A stretch of DNA of 6,597 bases, taken from positions 1-6,597 of the forward strand of contig NZ_JBQCDF010000145.1 in assembly GCF_051961495.1 (NCBI RefSeq), read 5' to 3'. Positions 1 to 6,295 of this stretch are shown piece by piece. Below the pieces are notes generated by a model. That model searched no databases. It worked only from the letters and a program-made list of their open reading frames with translations, and had not been told where the DNA came from. This stretch comes from Cytophaga sp051961495. GTDB lineage: Bacteria > Bacteroidota > Bacteroidia > Cytophagales > Cytophagaceae. Made by a program: the position numbers and the translations under genes. Each line of letters opens with the position of its first letter. The stretch's first letter is position 1.

Positions 1-1072
1 ATCTATTCATGGATGCTACTGCTGATTTAATAGCAGCTGCCCAGGTATTGGGTGTAAAAGTTTCAATTTTAATTAAAGACTTGTTTCCCATTGCCTTTAA
101 TGTTTCTTCAGGCAAGATCGCCAGTTTGTCAAAAACATCTATCAAAGATTTTGCTGTTTCATGGGAAAAAGACATTCCATTTTGAGATTCATCGAGCAGA
201 TCAGGTAAACAACCGCATACAGTTGAAATAAATATTGGTAGTGATGCTGCCATTGCTTCATTAACCACCAGTCCCCAGGGTTCAAAACTACTGGGTAATA
301 CAAGTCCCGCTGCGGAAGCATAAAGCCCAGGTAATTCATTATATGTAAACCATCCCGTTAACGCCACAGATTCCGACAAATGCAGTTCATCGATAAGCTG
401 TTGCAGGAATGTTCTTTGCGGACCATCGCCAACCAGCAACAAGCGATATCGTTTATGAATTGCTGATTGGGCAAAGCAACGAATTAAAAATTCAAGATTC
501 TTCTCTTCACTATAGCGGGCGACACAAATAAGATATTTTTTTTCTCCTAACTGATTTGTTTTAAAATGATTATTATCAACTACGCTGTAACCTTGGGTGA
601 TTCGATTACTTTTAATTTTGTAGTTTCCGGAAAAATGACTGCAAGCTCTTTCTCCTGATACAAAAAAATGTCCGCCTAAAGCTTTTAACAACAATGATTT
701 CAAATAATCCTTCACCTTGCCCCGCGAATACCAGGATTCAGAAAAGATAATCGTTTTAACACCATGCAGCCGGGCATACAGAAGGAACAAATGATATTCA
801 TTCCTGCCATATGGAAGTGCGATTACTTTTATGCTTTTTGTTTTAATTATTTTACGAAAGGCAAAAAATCTATTCAGCAAATCTTTATGTTCAGCGGCTT
901 TTGCAGATAATATAAAATGCCTGCTACTATTCAGGCTATTCCATTTATACAGGGCATCTGATCCTGCCAGGTCTGCGGTGTACACATCCATATCCAATAC
1001 TTCCTCGCAAGCCTTAATACGAGCCAGATGATAATCTCCAATCCGATCCCAAATAAATAAAATTGATTTCAT
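1..1072 (-). CDS. Glycosyltransferase family 4 (GT-B fold), 3' end cut by window edge
   Basis: Reading the minus strand from the ATG at 1072 gives 357 codons with no stop down to base 2, so the C-terminus lies outside the window. The protein starts MKSILFIWDRIGDYHL and has the two-domain look of a GT4 retaining glycosyltransferase. In the C-terminal domain, VARYSEEKNLEFL (residues 184-196) carries the basic residues R186 and K191 that usually contact the donor phosphates. LLLVGDGP (211-218) is the next conserved strand. FEPWGLVVNEAM (263-274) is a classic E-x7-E motif, E264 and E272, which binds the nucleotide sugar. GT4 proteins usually run about 360-400 residues, so only the tail is missing. 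No signal peptide or membrane helix is evident, so it is probably cytoplasmic or peripheral. The start overlaps the preceding gene's TGA as ATGA, implying translational coupling. Donor and acceptor sugars cannot be told from sequence. Confidence 0.9.
   Translation of the reverse strand, partial: MKSILFIWDRIGDYHLARIKACEEVLDMDVYTADLAGSDALYKWNSLNSSRHFILSAKAAEHKDLLNRFFAFRKIIKTKSIKVIALPYGRNEYHLFLLYARLHGVKTIIFSESWYSRGKVKDYLKSLLLKALGGHFFVSGERACSHFSGNYKIKSNRITQGYSVVDNNHFKTNQLGEKKYLICVARYSEEKNLEFLIRCFAQSAIHKRYRLLLVGDGPQRTFLQQLIDELHLSESVALTGWFTYNELPGLYASAAGLVLPSSFEPWGLVVNEAMAASLPIFISTVCGCLPDLLDESQNGMSFSHETAKSLIDVFDKLAILPEETLKAMGNKSLIKIETFTPNTWAAAIKSAVASMNR
1069..1072 (-). other. ATGA stop/start overlap
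   Basis: The TGA of the GT4 gene (1071-1069) and the ATG of the next GT4 gene (1072-1070) share two bases. The preceding minus-strand sequence, TTTATATAAATTAGT, has no Shine-Dalgarno motif, so initiation probably depends on coupling or on A/T-rich leader recognition. Confidence 0.85.
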
Positions 1073-2274
1073 ACTAATTTATATAAACTTGAGGCAAAGT
1101 GGTCGATTGAATATTTTTCAATCGATTTTAAAGTATTGGATGAAGCTTTATTCAGTTCAGATGGATTAGAGAGTATGTGTAAAAGTATTTGTATTAACTC
1201 ATTTGCTGAAGGTGTTTGCATTACCCATCCATTATTTTTATCCTGCACAACTTCACCACAACGATCTGTGGCAATAACCGGAAGCTTCCAGGCAAGTGCT
1301 TCCAGCTGTGTTAATCCAAACCCATCTGAAAGTGTTGGAAACAAAAATACATCTGCCTGCTGATAATACCTATCTGTTTCAGCTCTTGTCAATACCCCTT
1401 TATATATTACATTGGCTGTATGCAGTTGAGCATGAGAAAGCTCATTACGTCCGGCAATGATGAATTCGATGGGTTGATCTTTCAGTTTTTCTGCGGCCTC
1501 AAGTACCAGATGAATTCCTTTCCGTAACGTTAATGTTCCCAAAAACAAACACCGCAAAGGCCTTTGTCTTGTAAAAATATCCGGGTACGTTCTGTTGAAT
1601 GCTACGTGTTCGTTTGTTATCTCGTACGGCAACGGAATTGTTACAATTTTATTACCGTCTATTCCATACGCCTGCAGTTGCCTTCGGCTCCATTCAGAAT
1701 TTACCATAATACTGTCTGCAAGCATACATTCTTCCTTCCACTGCTGCCAATAAGAATCCGGTGCCGGTTGCCAGCTTGTTTCCGTTCCGTTTTGTTTTAT
1801 AATATCCGCAACGATGTCTTCTTCACCTTTGCCTGGATCCATCTGATATAATATTGTTTTAAGCTTCTGCTCTTTAGCAATTTTAAAGGCAGTCAGAGAT
1901 GTATAACTGATACCAAACACGGCGGTTGCCCCATTGCATTTTTTTTGGATTTCGCCTGCTGCATGTTTAAAATAGACATCTCTCGCAATTATTTGCTTCC
2001 ATCCGTATTGCGGATATTTTTTTCTGATTTTATATTCTTCTATTAAAAACGATAATCCCAGTGCTTTTACATGAGCCGATGGAATGGAAGATGAGTATCT
2101 TCCGGCCAGCGACTTAAGCATATTTACAGGAAATGATCCAAGCAAAAAACGTATGATTGGATTTTTGATCCAGGTATCTGTTATTAATGTATGAAGAATG
2201 CCCGTCTTCATAAATGCTTTCGGGATAAGATAATGTGCGCGGGCCCCTATATGTACACAAATAACTTTAGGCAT
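1069..2274 (-). CDS. Glycosyltransferase family 4 (GT-B fold)
   Basis: The predicted protein has 401 residues from the ATG at 2274. The frame stays open to an ATG at 2325, but the 17 extra residues (MCTNTKNMYVSESDLNV) are polar, lie inside the preceding gene and do not resemble a GT-B N-terminus. MPKVICVHIGARAHYLIP from 2274 is a typical first strand and loop. Numbered from that start, NSEWSRRQL (192-200) is the usual segment before the donor domain, and FLGTLTLRKG (244-253) carries the donor-phosphate residues R251 and K252. SDGFGLTQLEAL (316-327) is the nucleotide-sugar motif, with Asp317 where the first Glu of E-x7-E normally sits and Glu325 as the second. This variant also occurs in GT4 enzymes. 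No membrane segments are seen. The start overlaps the polymerase gene by 8 bp, and the stop overlaps the next glycosyltransferase by 4 bp. It probably adds one sugar of the repeat unit; which sugar is unknown. Confidence 0.9.
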   Translation of the reverse strand: MPKVICVHIGARAHYLIPKAFMKTGILHTLITDTWIKNPIIRFLLGSFPVNMLKSLAGRYSSSIPSAHVKALGLSFLIEEYKIRKKYPQYGWKQIIARDVYFKHAAGEIQKKCNGATAVFGISYTSLTAFKIAKEQKLKTILYQMDPGKGEEDIVADIIKQNGTETSWQPAPDSYWQQWKEECMLADSIMVNSEWSRRQLQAYGIDGNKIVTIPLPYEITNEHVAFNRTYPDIFTRQRPLRCLFLGTLTLRKGIHLVLEAAEKLKDQPIEFIIAGRNELSHAQLHTANVIYKGVLTRAETDRYYQQADVFLFPTLSDGFGLTQLEALAWKLPVIATDRCGEVVQDKNNGWVMQTPSANELIQILLHILSNPSELNKASSNTLKSIEKYSIDHFASSLYKLV

Positions 2275-3532
2275 TACATTCAAGTCTGATTCGCTTACGT
2301 ACATATTTTTTGTATTGGTACACAAATATTATGATAGGCCAATAACTCATAAAGACAATAGCAAAATCACCAGCTAAATCACCACTTCTGAATATGGGTA
2401 TAAGTGCCGTTAATAATACACCAATTAATAATGCCGATAAATCAGAATTATACATACTCAATGAGCGATACAACCATATCAACAAAAATGCCCAGACAAT
2501 AGATAAAAGTGGAATAGCAGCTTCTCCGCCTTCTGCATAGAATACACCATACAGCGTTGGTGAAAAGCCAATTTTAACCAACTCCAATCCATACTTTTCC
2601 TGATAATTCTGAAACCACCCTGCTAAAGGTTTTCCTTGCCATATAGTTCTGGGTATTGGTCGCAATAATATGTTTAGATGTTCTATTCCATATGTATGAT
2701 CTAAATATTGAGGATATACCTGATACATCATCATAAATCCATCAATAAAATTCACATCATCGGATTCCTGTATACGATCATAACTTTCTTCATATAACTC
2801 TTCTGTAGACAATTCTGATTTTACATCATATCGCATAACCCTGGCAGCCGAAAAAATAACCATTATAACAAATAGGCCAACCAACATTACTCCCAACTTA
2901 TAGACTGGATTCACTTTACGAACAAGAAAATAACCAACGGGAATCATCCAGCCCAAAAATTGAAAACGTAGTTCTGAACTATATGTAATGTATCCGATAA
3001 ATAAAAACATTCCCAGGTAGAATAACTTAGTATAGAGTTTAGTTGTCTTGGTATTTAAGAAAAATAAAAACAACAGTATAATGAAGGAGCTGTTCGCAAG
3101 CTTGGATAAATTCCCGTATCCATCGCTGATATTACTTGCAAGAACTAATTGAAAAAAAGTAAATACGCCTAAGCCAATGAAAATATATTTCTTTCTGGAA
3201 AACAGGAAATCCTTGAGGTATGCGTTTGAATCTTTTATTTTAATCTTGGGCTGCTTATAAAAAAATATAAAGGTATACATAAGTACAGATGTACCAAGCA
3301 GTATCAATCCACTTATGATATATGCAAGTTCTAAATTGAAAATAAAACTAATCTGATAATTAAAGTTAACAAACTGACTATTTCCAATTTCCAGGGCAAT
3401 AACTCTATATTCAACTAAAATATTAAATGCAGCCAGAAATAATGGAATTTCACATTTCTTATTTAAGTAAAAAAAAATTGCTACGAGCAAATTGACAAGC
3501 AAAATAACATACACAATATTTCTATCCATCAT
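2267..3532 (-). CDS. Wzy-like oligosaccharide repeat-unit polymerase, polytopic membrane protein
   Basis: This 421-residue protein is dominated by hydrophobic segments, roughly 11 by eye: near residues 4-24, 28-48, 66-92, 114-132, 147-160, 168-184, 188-205, 211-230, 337-356, 365-380 and 390-408. Between the eighth and ninth lies a long hydrophilic loop (about 231-335). It has an acidic stretch (240-260) and then RPIPRTIWQGKP (291-302), followed by GFSPTLYGVFYAEGG (322-336). A large loop with a P-R-x-x-W-x-x-K-P signature, then a Gly-rich stretch and an acidic residue, fits O-antigen/exopolysaccharide polymerases, which join lipid-linked repeat units on the periplasmic face. Wzy proteins diverge strongly, so the call rests on topology, loop motif and neighbours. 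An O-antigen ligase-like protein is the main alternative. The first ATG (3532) overlaps the upstream TGA as ATGA, favouring it over the adjacent second ATG. The 3' end overlaps the next glycosyltransferase by 8 bp. Confidence 0.8.
   Translation of the reverse strand: MMDRNIVYVILLVNLLVAIFFYLNKKCEIPLFLAAFNILVEYRVIALEIGNSQFVNFNYQISFIFNLELAYIISGLILLGTSVLMYTFIFFYKQPKIKIKDSNAYLKDFLFSRKKYIFIGLGVFTFFQLVLASNISDGYGNLSKLANSSFIILLFLFFLNTKTTKLYTKLFYLGMFLFIGYITYSSELRFQFLGWMIPVGYFLVRKVNPVYKLGVMLVGLFVIMVIFSAARVMRYDVKSELSTEELYEESYDRIQESDDVNFIDGFMMMYQVYPQYLDHTYGIEHLNILLRPIPRTIWQGKPLAGWFQNYQEKYGLELVKIGFSPTLYGVFYAEGGEAAIPLLSIVWAFLLIWLYRSLSMYNSDLSALLIGVLLTALIPIFRSGDLAGDFAIVFMSYWPIIIFVYQYKKYVRKRIRLECNA
3529..3532 (-). 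other. ATGA stop/start overlap deciding the polymerase start
   Basis: The acyltransferase TGA (3531-3529) overlaps the first of two consecutive ATG codons of the polymerase (3532-3530). This supports the first ATG as the coupled start; the second would leave no overlap but would change the protein by only one residue. Confidence 0.8.
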
Positions 3533-4071
3533 TCAAAGATTGGTGTATAGTTAATTTTATATGACAAAGAATTATTTCGCATTGCAATTCTTTTGGCAGG
3601 CGTGCCGGCAACAATCTCCAATGCCTGTACATCTCTGGTAACTACAGCACCTGCTGCTGCCACAGCACCTTCATTGATTGTAACTCCGGGCATAACCGTT
3701 ACACCAGATGCAATCCATGCATGATGTCTGATCAATACTTCTTTACCTTTCACTCCGTGCTCATCATCGTTAGGATCATGGGCCAATGTCCAGATACGTG
3801 TATACGGACCAATGTCAACATTATTTTCAATTACAATAGAATACCTACGGCAATCCAAAACTACATATTGGTTTATAATGCTATGAGCTCCTATCTTAAT
3901 ATTCCAGAAGTTCAGAATTCTTGTATGCATTAATATGACAGCATCCGAAGAGATATTCCTGTTGAACAACCTTAAAAATGCTTTTCTAAAAAAATGAATA
4001 GGTATGTGTGTAATAATATCGTTAAAGATATGATTCAAAAAATATCCAATATATAATTTAAGTTGGGTCAC
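3529..4071 (-). CDS. Hexapeptide-repeat (left-handed beta-helix) acyltransferase, WcaF/LacA-like
   Basis: This 180-residue protein is likely a sugar O- or N-acyltransferase using acetyl-CoA. An amphipathic N-terminal helix with the pattern NHIFNDIITHIPIHFFRK (13-30) is common in polysaccharide-cluster acetyltransferases. Imperfect hexapeptide turns follow (about 40-95), such as IKIGAHSIINQYVVLD and IENNVDIGPYTRI. TLAHDPND (95-102) contains the probable catalytic His98. The second coil block ASGVTVMPGVTINEG (121-135) ends with AAGAVVTRDV (139-148) and VAGTPAKRI (154-162), the standard CoA-binding end of the LbH family. Length matches WcaF/NodL-type enzymes. The start is GTG: an in-frame TAA lies one codon upstream, and the first internal ATG (residue 48) would remove the N-terminal helix and the first coils. 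It starts 3 bp after the upstream stop and ends in an ATGA overlap with the polymerase. The acceptor is presumably a repeat-unit sugar (inference). Confidence 0.9.
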   Translation of the reverse strand: MTQLKLYIGYFLNHIFNDIITHIPIHFFRKAFLRLFNRNISSDAVILMHTRILNFWNIKIGAHSIINQYVVLDCRRYSIVIENNVDIGPYTRIWTLAHDPNDDEHGVKGKEVLIRHHAWIASGVTVMPGVTINEGAVAAAGAVVTRDVQALEIVAGTPAKRIAMRNNSLSYKINYTPIFE

Positions 4072-4074
4072 TCT

Positions 4075-5214
4075 TTATTTTGTACTATATGTTTGAATTA
4101 CATCCACAATATTTGTCCAGTTGGCAGCCTTCAGATATTGTTCCCATGATGCTGCTTTCTCATTGTTGCTGATTTTACGCATCATGTCGATTGTTTGAAT
4201 CAGAGCATTTACATCATTAGGCCGGCAAGGTTCACCGATATTATATCTTTTACATACTTCCTGCAATCCGCTTGCTACATCCGTATAGATAAATTGTTTT
4301 TTATACGGCGCCAATAGATTCAAAATCCCGCTCTGAGAGGTAAATTCTGGTCTGTAATATAATAAAATTATGTCAGAAGCCTGAATACAAGCTGACAATT
4401 CAGTATCTGACAAAAACTTAACTTCAAAACATACCCTTTCAGAAATCCCTAGCGATTCAGCATGTTGTTTCAACTGATCAACGTTAACGGAGCTATTGGC
4501 AGGAGAACCTGCAATCAACAATTTGCAGTCCGGCATTTTTACCAGAGCCTGCATTGCGACATCATAATTTTTTTCTTCCCGGATATTTCCGATGATTGAA
4601 AGAAGCACATGTCCGTTCTTCCATTCTTTTATTTTACTGAACAGCAACGGATCGGCTTCGTGTGTATCATAAGTTCCGTGAACAATGGATCTATATACCG
4701 TCCCTGTATTGTTATAATATGGTTTATCCGGTAAATATTCATGGTAAAGACCGAGCTTCATTCTTGACATGATTAATTTCATGCAAAAAATTGAATATAG
4801 CTTGCCAAAAGGGTAATTATCTCTGTCCGGGTCATGTAAAATAATTACATGCTTATGCCGTGCAGCTAAAACAATCAATAAAAGCGTCCACAGAGGAGCG
4901 GAAAGTTGTTCAAAATCATTCCATATAACGATTGATTTTGGCGTTCTCCAAAGGTATAATAGAAATCTGACAGGATTATATATCTGCCTGCCAATAAAAA
5001 ACAACCGGGAAAATAGTCTGTTTTTAAACTTCCGCTGATCATTTGCTAATATATATTTTACGGCTGTATCAGGAATGGATTGCAATGAAAACTGTGTCTT
5101 GAAGGGCACTATTAATGTCGTTTCAATCTTTTTGTGAATACATGCCCGATAGAGGTATTGCGAATACTCAAAGCACCCTCCTTTTGAACTGGATTCATAA
5201 ATGATCACCTTCAT
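4075..5214 (-). CDS. Divergent GT-B glycosyltransferase (GT4-like)
   Basis: This 379-residue protein has GT-B architecture. The N-terminus MKVIIYESSSKGGCFEYSQY carries the glycine loop of the acceptor domain. IILHDPDRDN (124-133) resembles the strand and turn before the interdomain linker. LLSIIGNIREEKNYDVAMQAL (204-224) starts the donor domain, with the expected basic pair R212 and K215, and CKLLIAGSP (230-238) follows. At the donor-binding site the sequence is RPEFTSQSGILNLLAPYKK (288-306): Glu290 fits the first position of E-x7-E, but the second position (298) is Leu. A Ser-x-Ser-Gly pattern is present instead. The tail (TDVASGLQEVCKRYNIGEPC, 311-330) still looks like GT4. Activity is likely but the donor site is atypical. 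A hydrophobic patch at 104-118 seems to be part of the Rossmann fold rather than a clear membrane anchor. Its ATG shares one base with the upstream TAA (TAATG). Confidence 0.78.
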   Translation of the reverse strand: MKVIIYESSSKGGCFEYSQYLYRACIHKKIETTLIVPFKTQFSLQSIPDTAVKYILANDQRKFKNRLFSRLFFIGRQIYNPVRFLLYLWRTPKSIVIWNDFEQLSAPLWTLLLIVLAARHKHVIILHDPDRDNYPFGKLYSIFCMKLIMSRMKLGLYHEYLPDKPYYNNTGTVYRSIVHGTYDTHEADPLLFSKIKEWKNGHVLLSIIGNIREEKNYDVAMQALVKMPDCKLLIAGSPANSSVNVDQLKQHAESLGISERVCFEVKFLSDTELSACIQASDIILLYYRPEFTSQSGILNLLAPYKKQFIYTDVASGLQEVCKRYNIGEPCRPNDVNALIQTIDMMRKISNNEKAASWEQYLKAANWTNIVDVIQTYSTK

Positions 5215-5216
5215 TA
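5212..5216 (-). other. TAATG stop/start overlap
   Basis: The GT2 gene ends with TAA (5216-5214), whose last A is the first base of the next gene's ATG (5214-5212). This is a classic termination-reinitiation arrangement and fixes the start of the divergent glycosyltransferase. Confidence 0.85.
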
Positions 5217-6239
5217 TTTTAACACCTGTTTCAATAACAATGCTCCTTTACGTATTTTCTCAGAACTGAAAAAATATCCTTTTATATACCCTTTTTCATA
5301 TTGAAACCTGGAAAGTTCAATAATAGGTATTGTATAAAGATATGTTAAAAAAGAATATTTAGGACTTTTATAACGAAGCCAGTTTTTAAATGCCCACCAA
5401 TACGGACGGAACCCTACCAGTGTCAAGCCCAATAAAACCAAGGCCAGACTTATTTTCATATTAAAAAATACATAAAATGGAATTGCTAAAATAAGACAGA
5501 TATAGAACATATATCTTAACATACTCTCGACTGACTTAACAATAAACTGTCGTTGATTTACATGTGCTTCCCCATCGCCCAACCCATACCGATATGCCTC
5601 TTTACCGTATGCCTTTAGGGTTGTATGTCGCCCCCAATATACATAAGGTTCATTTACATACACTATTTTATGGTTTTGCTTCAACAAGATCATTCCAAAA
5701 ACCAGATCATCTGCCGCAAGCGTTAACCATTCCGGATAACCTCCTATTGATTCCCATACAGATTTATGATAAGCAATAGATCGGGAAGAGGGTATGAAGC
5801 CTTCATGAGGAGCCACATAGTAGCCATCGCATATAATATAATTTGCTTTAGCAGGCTCTGTTTCTATGTCCGATTCAATAACTTCAAACGTTCCGCCAAC
5901 AACTTTTACATTGTTATCTTCAAATGGTTTTACCATCGACTCGATCCATAAAGGATTAAATCTACATCCAAAATCAGTCGAAAGAATGTATTCATGTGAA
6001 GCTTCATGAATAGCTTTATTCCGTCCTTCGGCAACATTACATTTTGGCCATGATAAAATTTTAACAGGAAAGGAAGTCTTCCCGGCCCATGCTCTTAAAA
6101 TAGCCACCGTATTATCTGTAGAACCTGCATCGGTTATAACAACTTCATCCGGCAGGCGTGTTTGAGCTGATATATCATTCAAGGTATCCTGGATACGTGC
6201 TGCTTCATTAAATACAGTGGATACCAATGTTACTTTCAT
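5214..6239 (-). CDS. Glycosyltransferase family 2 (GT-A fold) with C-terminal membrane helices
   Basis: This 341-residue protein has an N-terminal GT2 catalytic domain (about 1-230) and a hydrophobic tail. MKVTLVSTVFNEAARI is the canonical first strand of GT2 enzymes, and VVITDAGSTDNT (33-44) carries the nucleotide-binding Asp residues D37 and D42. YILSTDFGCRF (84-94) contains the metal-binding position equivalent to DxD, here S-T-D89-F-G. LAADDLVFGMILL (174-186) supplies D177/D178, where the family usually has its catalytic acid (ED motif). GRHTTLKAYGKEAYRYGLGDG (203-223) matches the conserved region after the active site. Hydrophobic stretches at about 241-259, 263-278 and possibly 295-308 suggest a membrane-associated enzyme facing the cytoplasm and acting on a lipid-linked acceptor. 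It is the first gene of the tightly coupled run and follows a 56-bp gap. Inverting chemistry is typical of GT2; sugar specificity is unknown. Confidence 0.9.
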   Translation of the reverse strand: MKVTLVSTVFNEAARIQDTLNDISAQTRLPDEVVITDAGSTDNTVAILRAWAGKTSFPVKILSWPKCNVAEGRNKAIHEASHEYILSTDFGCRFNPLWIESMVKPFEDNNVKVVGGTFEVIESDIETEPAKANYIICDGYYVAPHEGFIPSSRSIAYHKSVWESIGGYPEWLTLAADDLVFGMILLKQNHKIVYVNEPYVYWGRHTTLKAYGKEAYRYGLGDGEAHVNQRQFIVKSVESMLRYMFYICLILAIPFYVFFNMKISLALVLLGLTLVGFRPYWWAFKNWLRYKSPKYSFLTYLYTIPIIELSRFQYEKGYIKGYFFSSEKIRKGALLLKQVLK

Positions 6240-6295
6240 TACTATTATTTATTTACAACACAATTTATTTTACATGTAAACGTAAGCATCTTGAC
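6240..6295 (-). promoter_or_regulatory. AT-rich intergenic gap with weak promoter-like element and 12-bp palindrome
   Basis: This 56-bp spacer is the largest gap in the window and separates the methyltransferase end from the GT2 gene. It contains a perfect 12-bp palindrome, TTTACATGTAAA, at 6269-6280. Overlapping it on the minus strand is TACGTTTA (6277-6284), which matches the Bacteroidota -7 consensus TAnnTTTG except at the last base. No good -33 TTTG is visible at the expected distance upstream, so promoter activity is doubtful. Downstream the strand repeats TGTAAA-type words in an A/T-rich leader, and no Shine-Dalgarno sequence precedes the ATG at 6239. The gap could hold a minor internal promoter, a regulator site or just spacer. 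No stable GC-rich hairpin plus T-tract is present, so it does not look like an intrinsic terminator. Confidence 0.3.
6269..6280. repeat. Perfect 12-bp palindrome TTTACATGTAAA
   Basis: The sequence equals its own reverse complement over 12 bases and does not extend further (the flanks T and C do not pair). It lies about 30 bp upstream of the GT2 start. It is too short and A/T-rich for a terminator hairpin, but its size suits a dimeric DNA-binding protein. Chance occurrence in A/T-rich DNA is quite possible. Confidence 0.45.

Noticed and set aside
142..339. Minus-strand 65-codon open frame
   Set aside because: It lies in another frame inside the GT4 gene that spans 1-1072, which has clear family motifs; the short frame shows no recognisable features.
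831..1031. Plus-strand 66-codon open frame
   Set aside because: It is antisense to the N-terminal half of a well-supported GT4 gene and has no recognisable motif.
1136..1363. Plus-strand 75-codon open frame
   Set aside because: It is antisense to the donor-domain region of the GT4 gene at 1069-2274, including its conserved motif, so it looks like a shadow.
1564..1851. Plus-strand 95-codon open frame, Cys- and Arg-rich
   Set aside because: It is antisense to the same GT4 gene; the odd composition follows from reverse-complementing an A/T-rich coding strand.
3721..3933. Plus-strand 70-codon open frame
   Set aside because: It is antisense to the hexapeptide repeats and catalytic His region of the acyltransferase.
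5564..5951. Two plus-strand open frames (5564-5779 and 5766-5951)
   Set aside because: Both are antisense to the GT2 catalytic domain, overlap each other in different frames and have no domain features.
6240..6295. Intrinsic terminator between the methyltransferase and the GT2 gene
   Set aside because: The only inverted repeat is a 12-bp A/T-rich palindrome with no loop and no following T-tract, too weak to act as a hairpin terminator.
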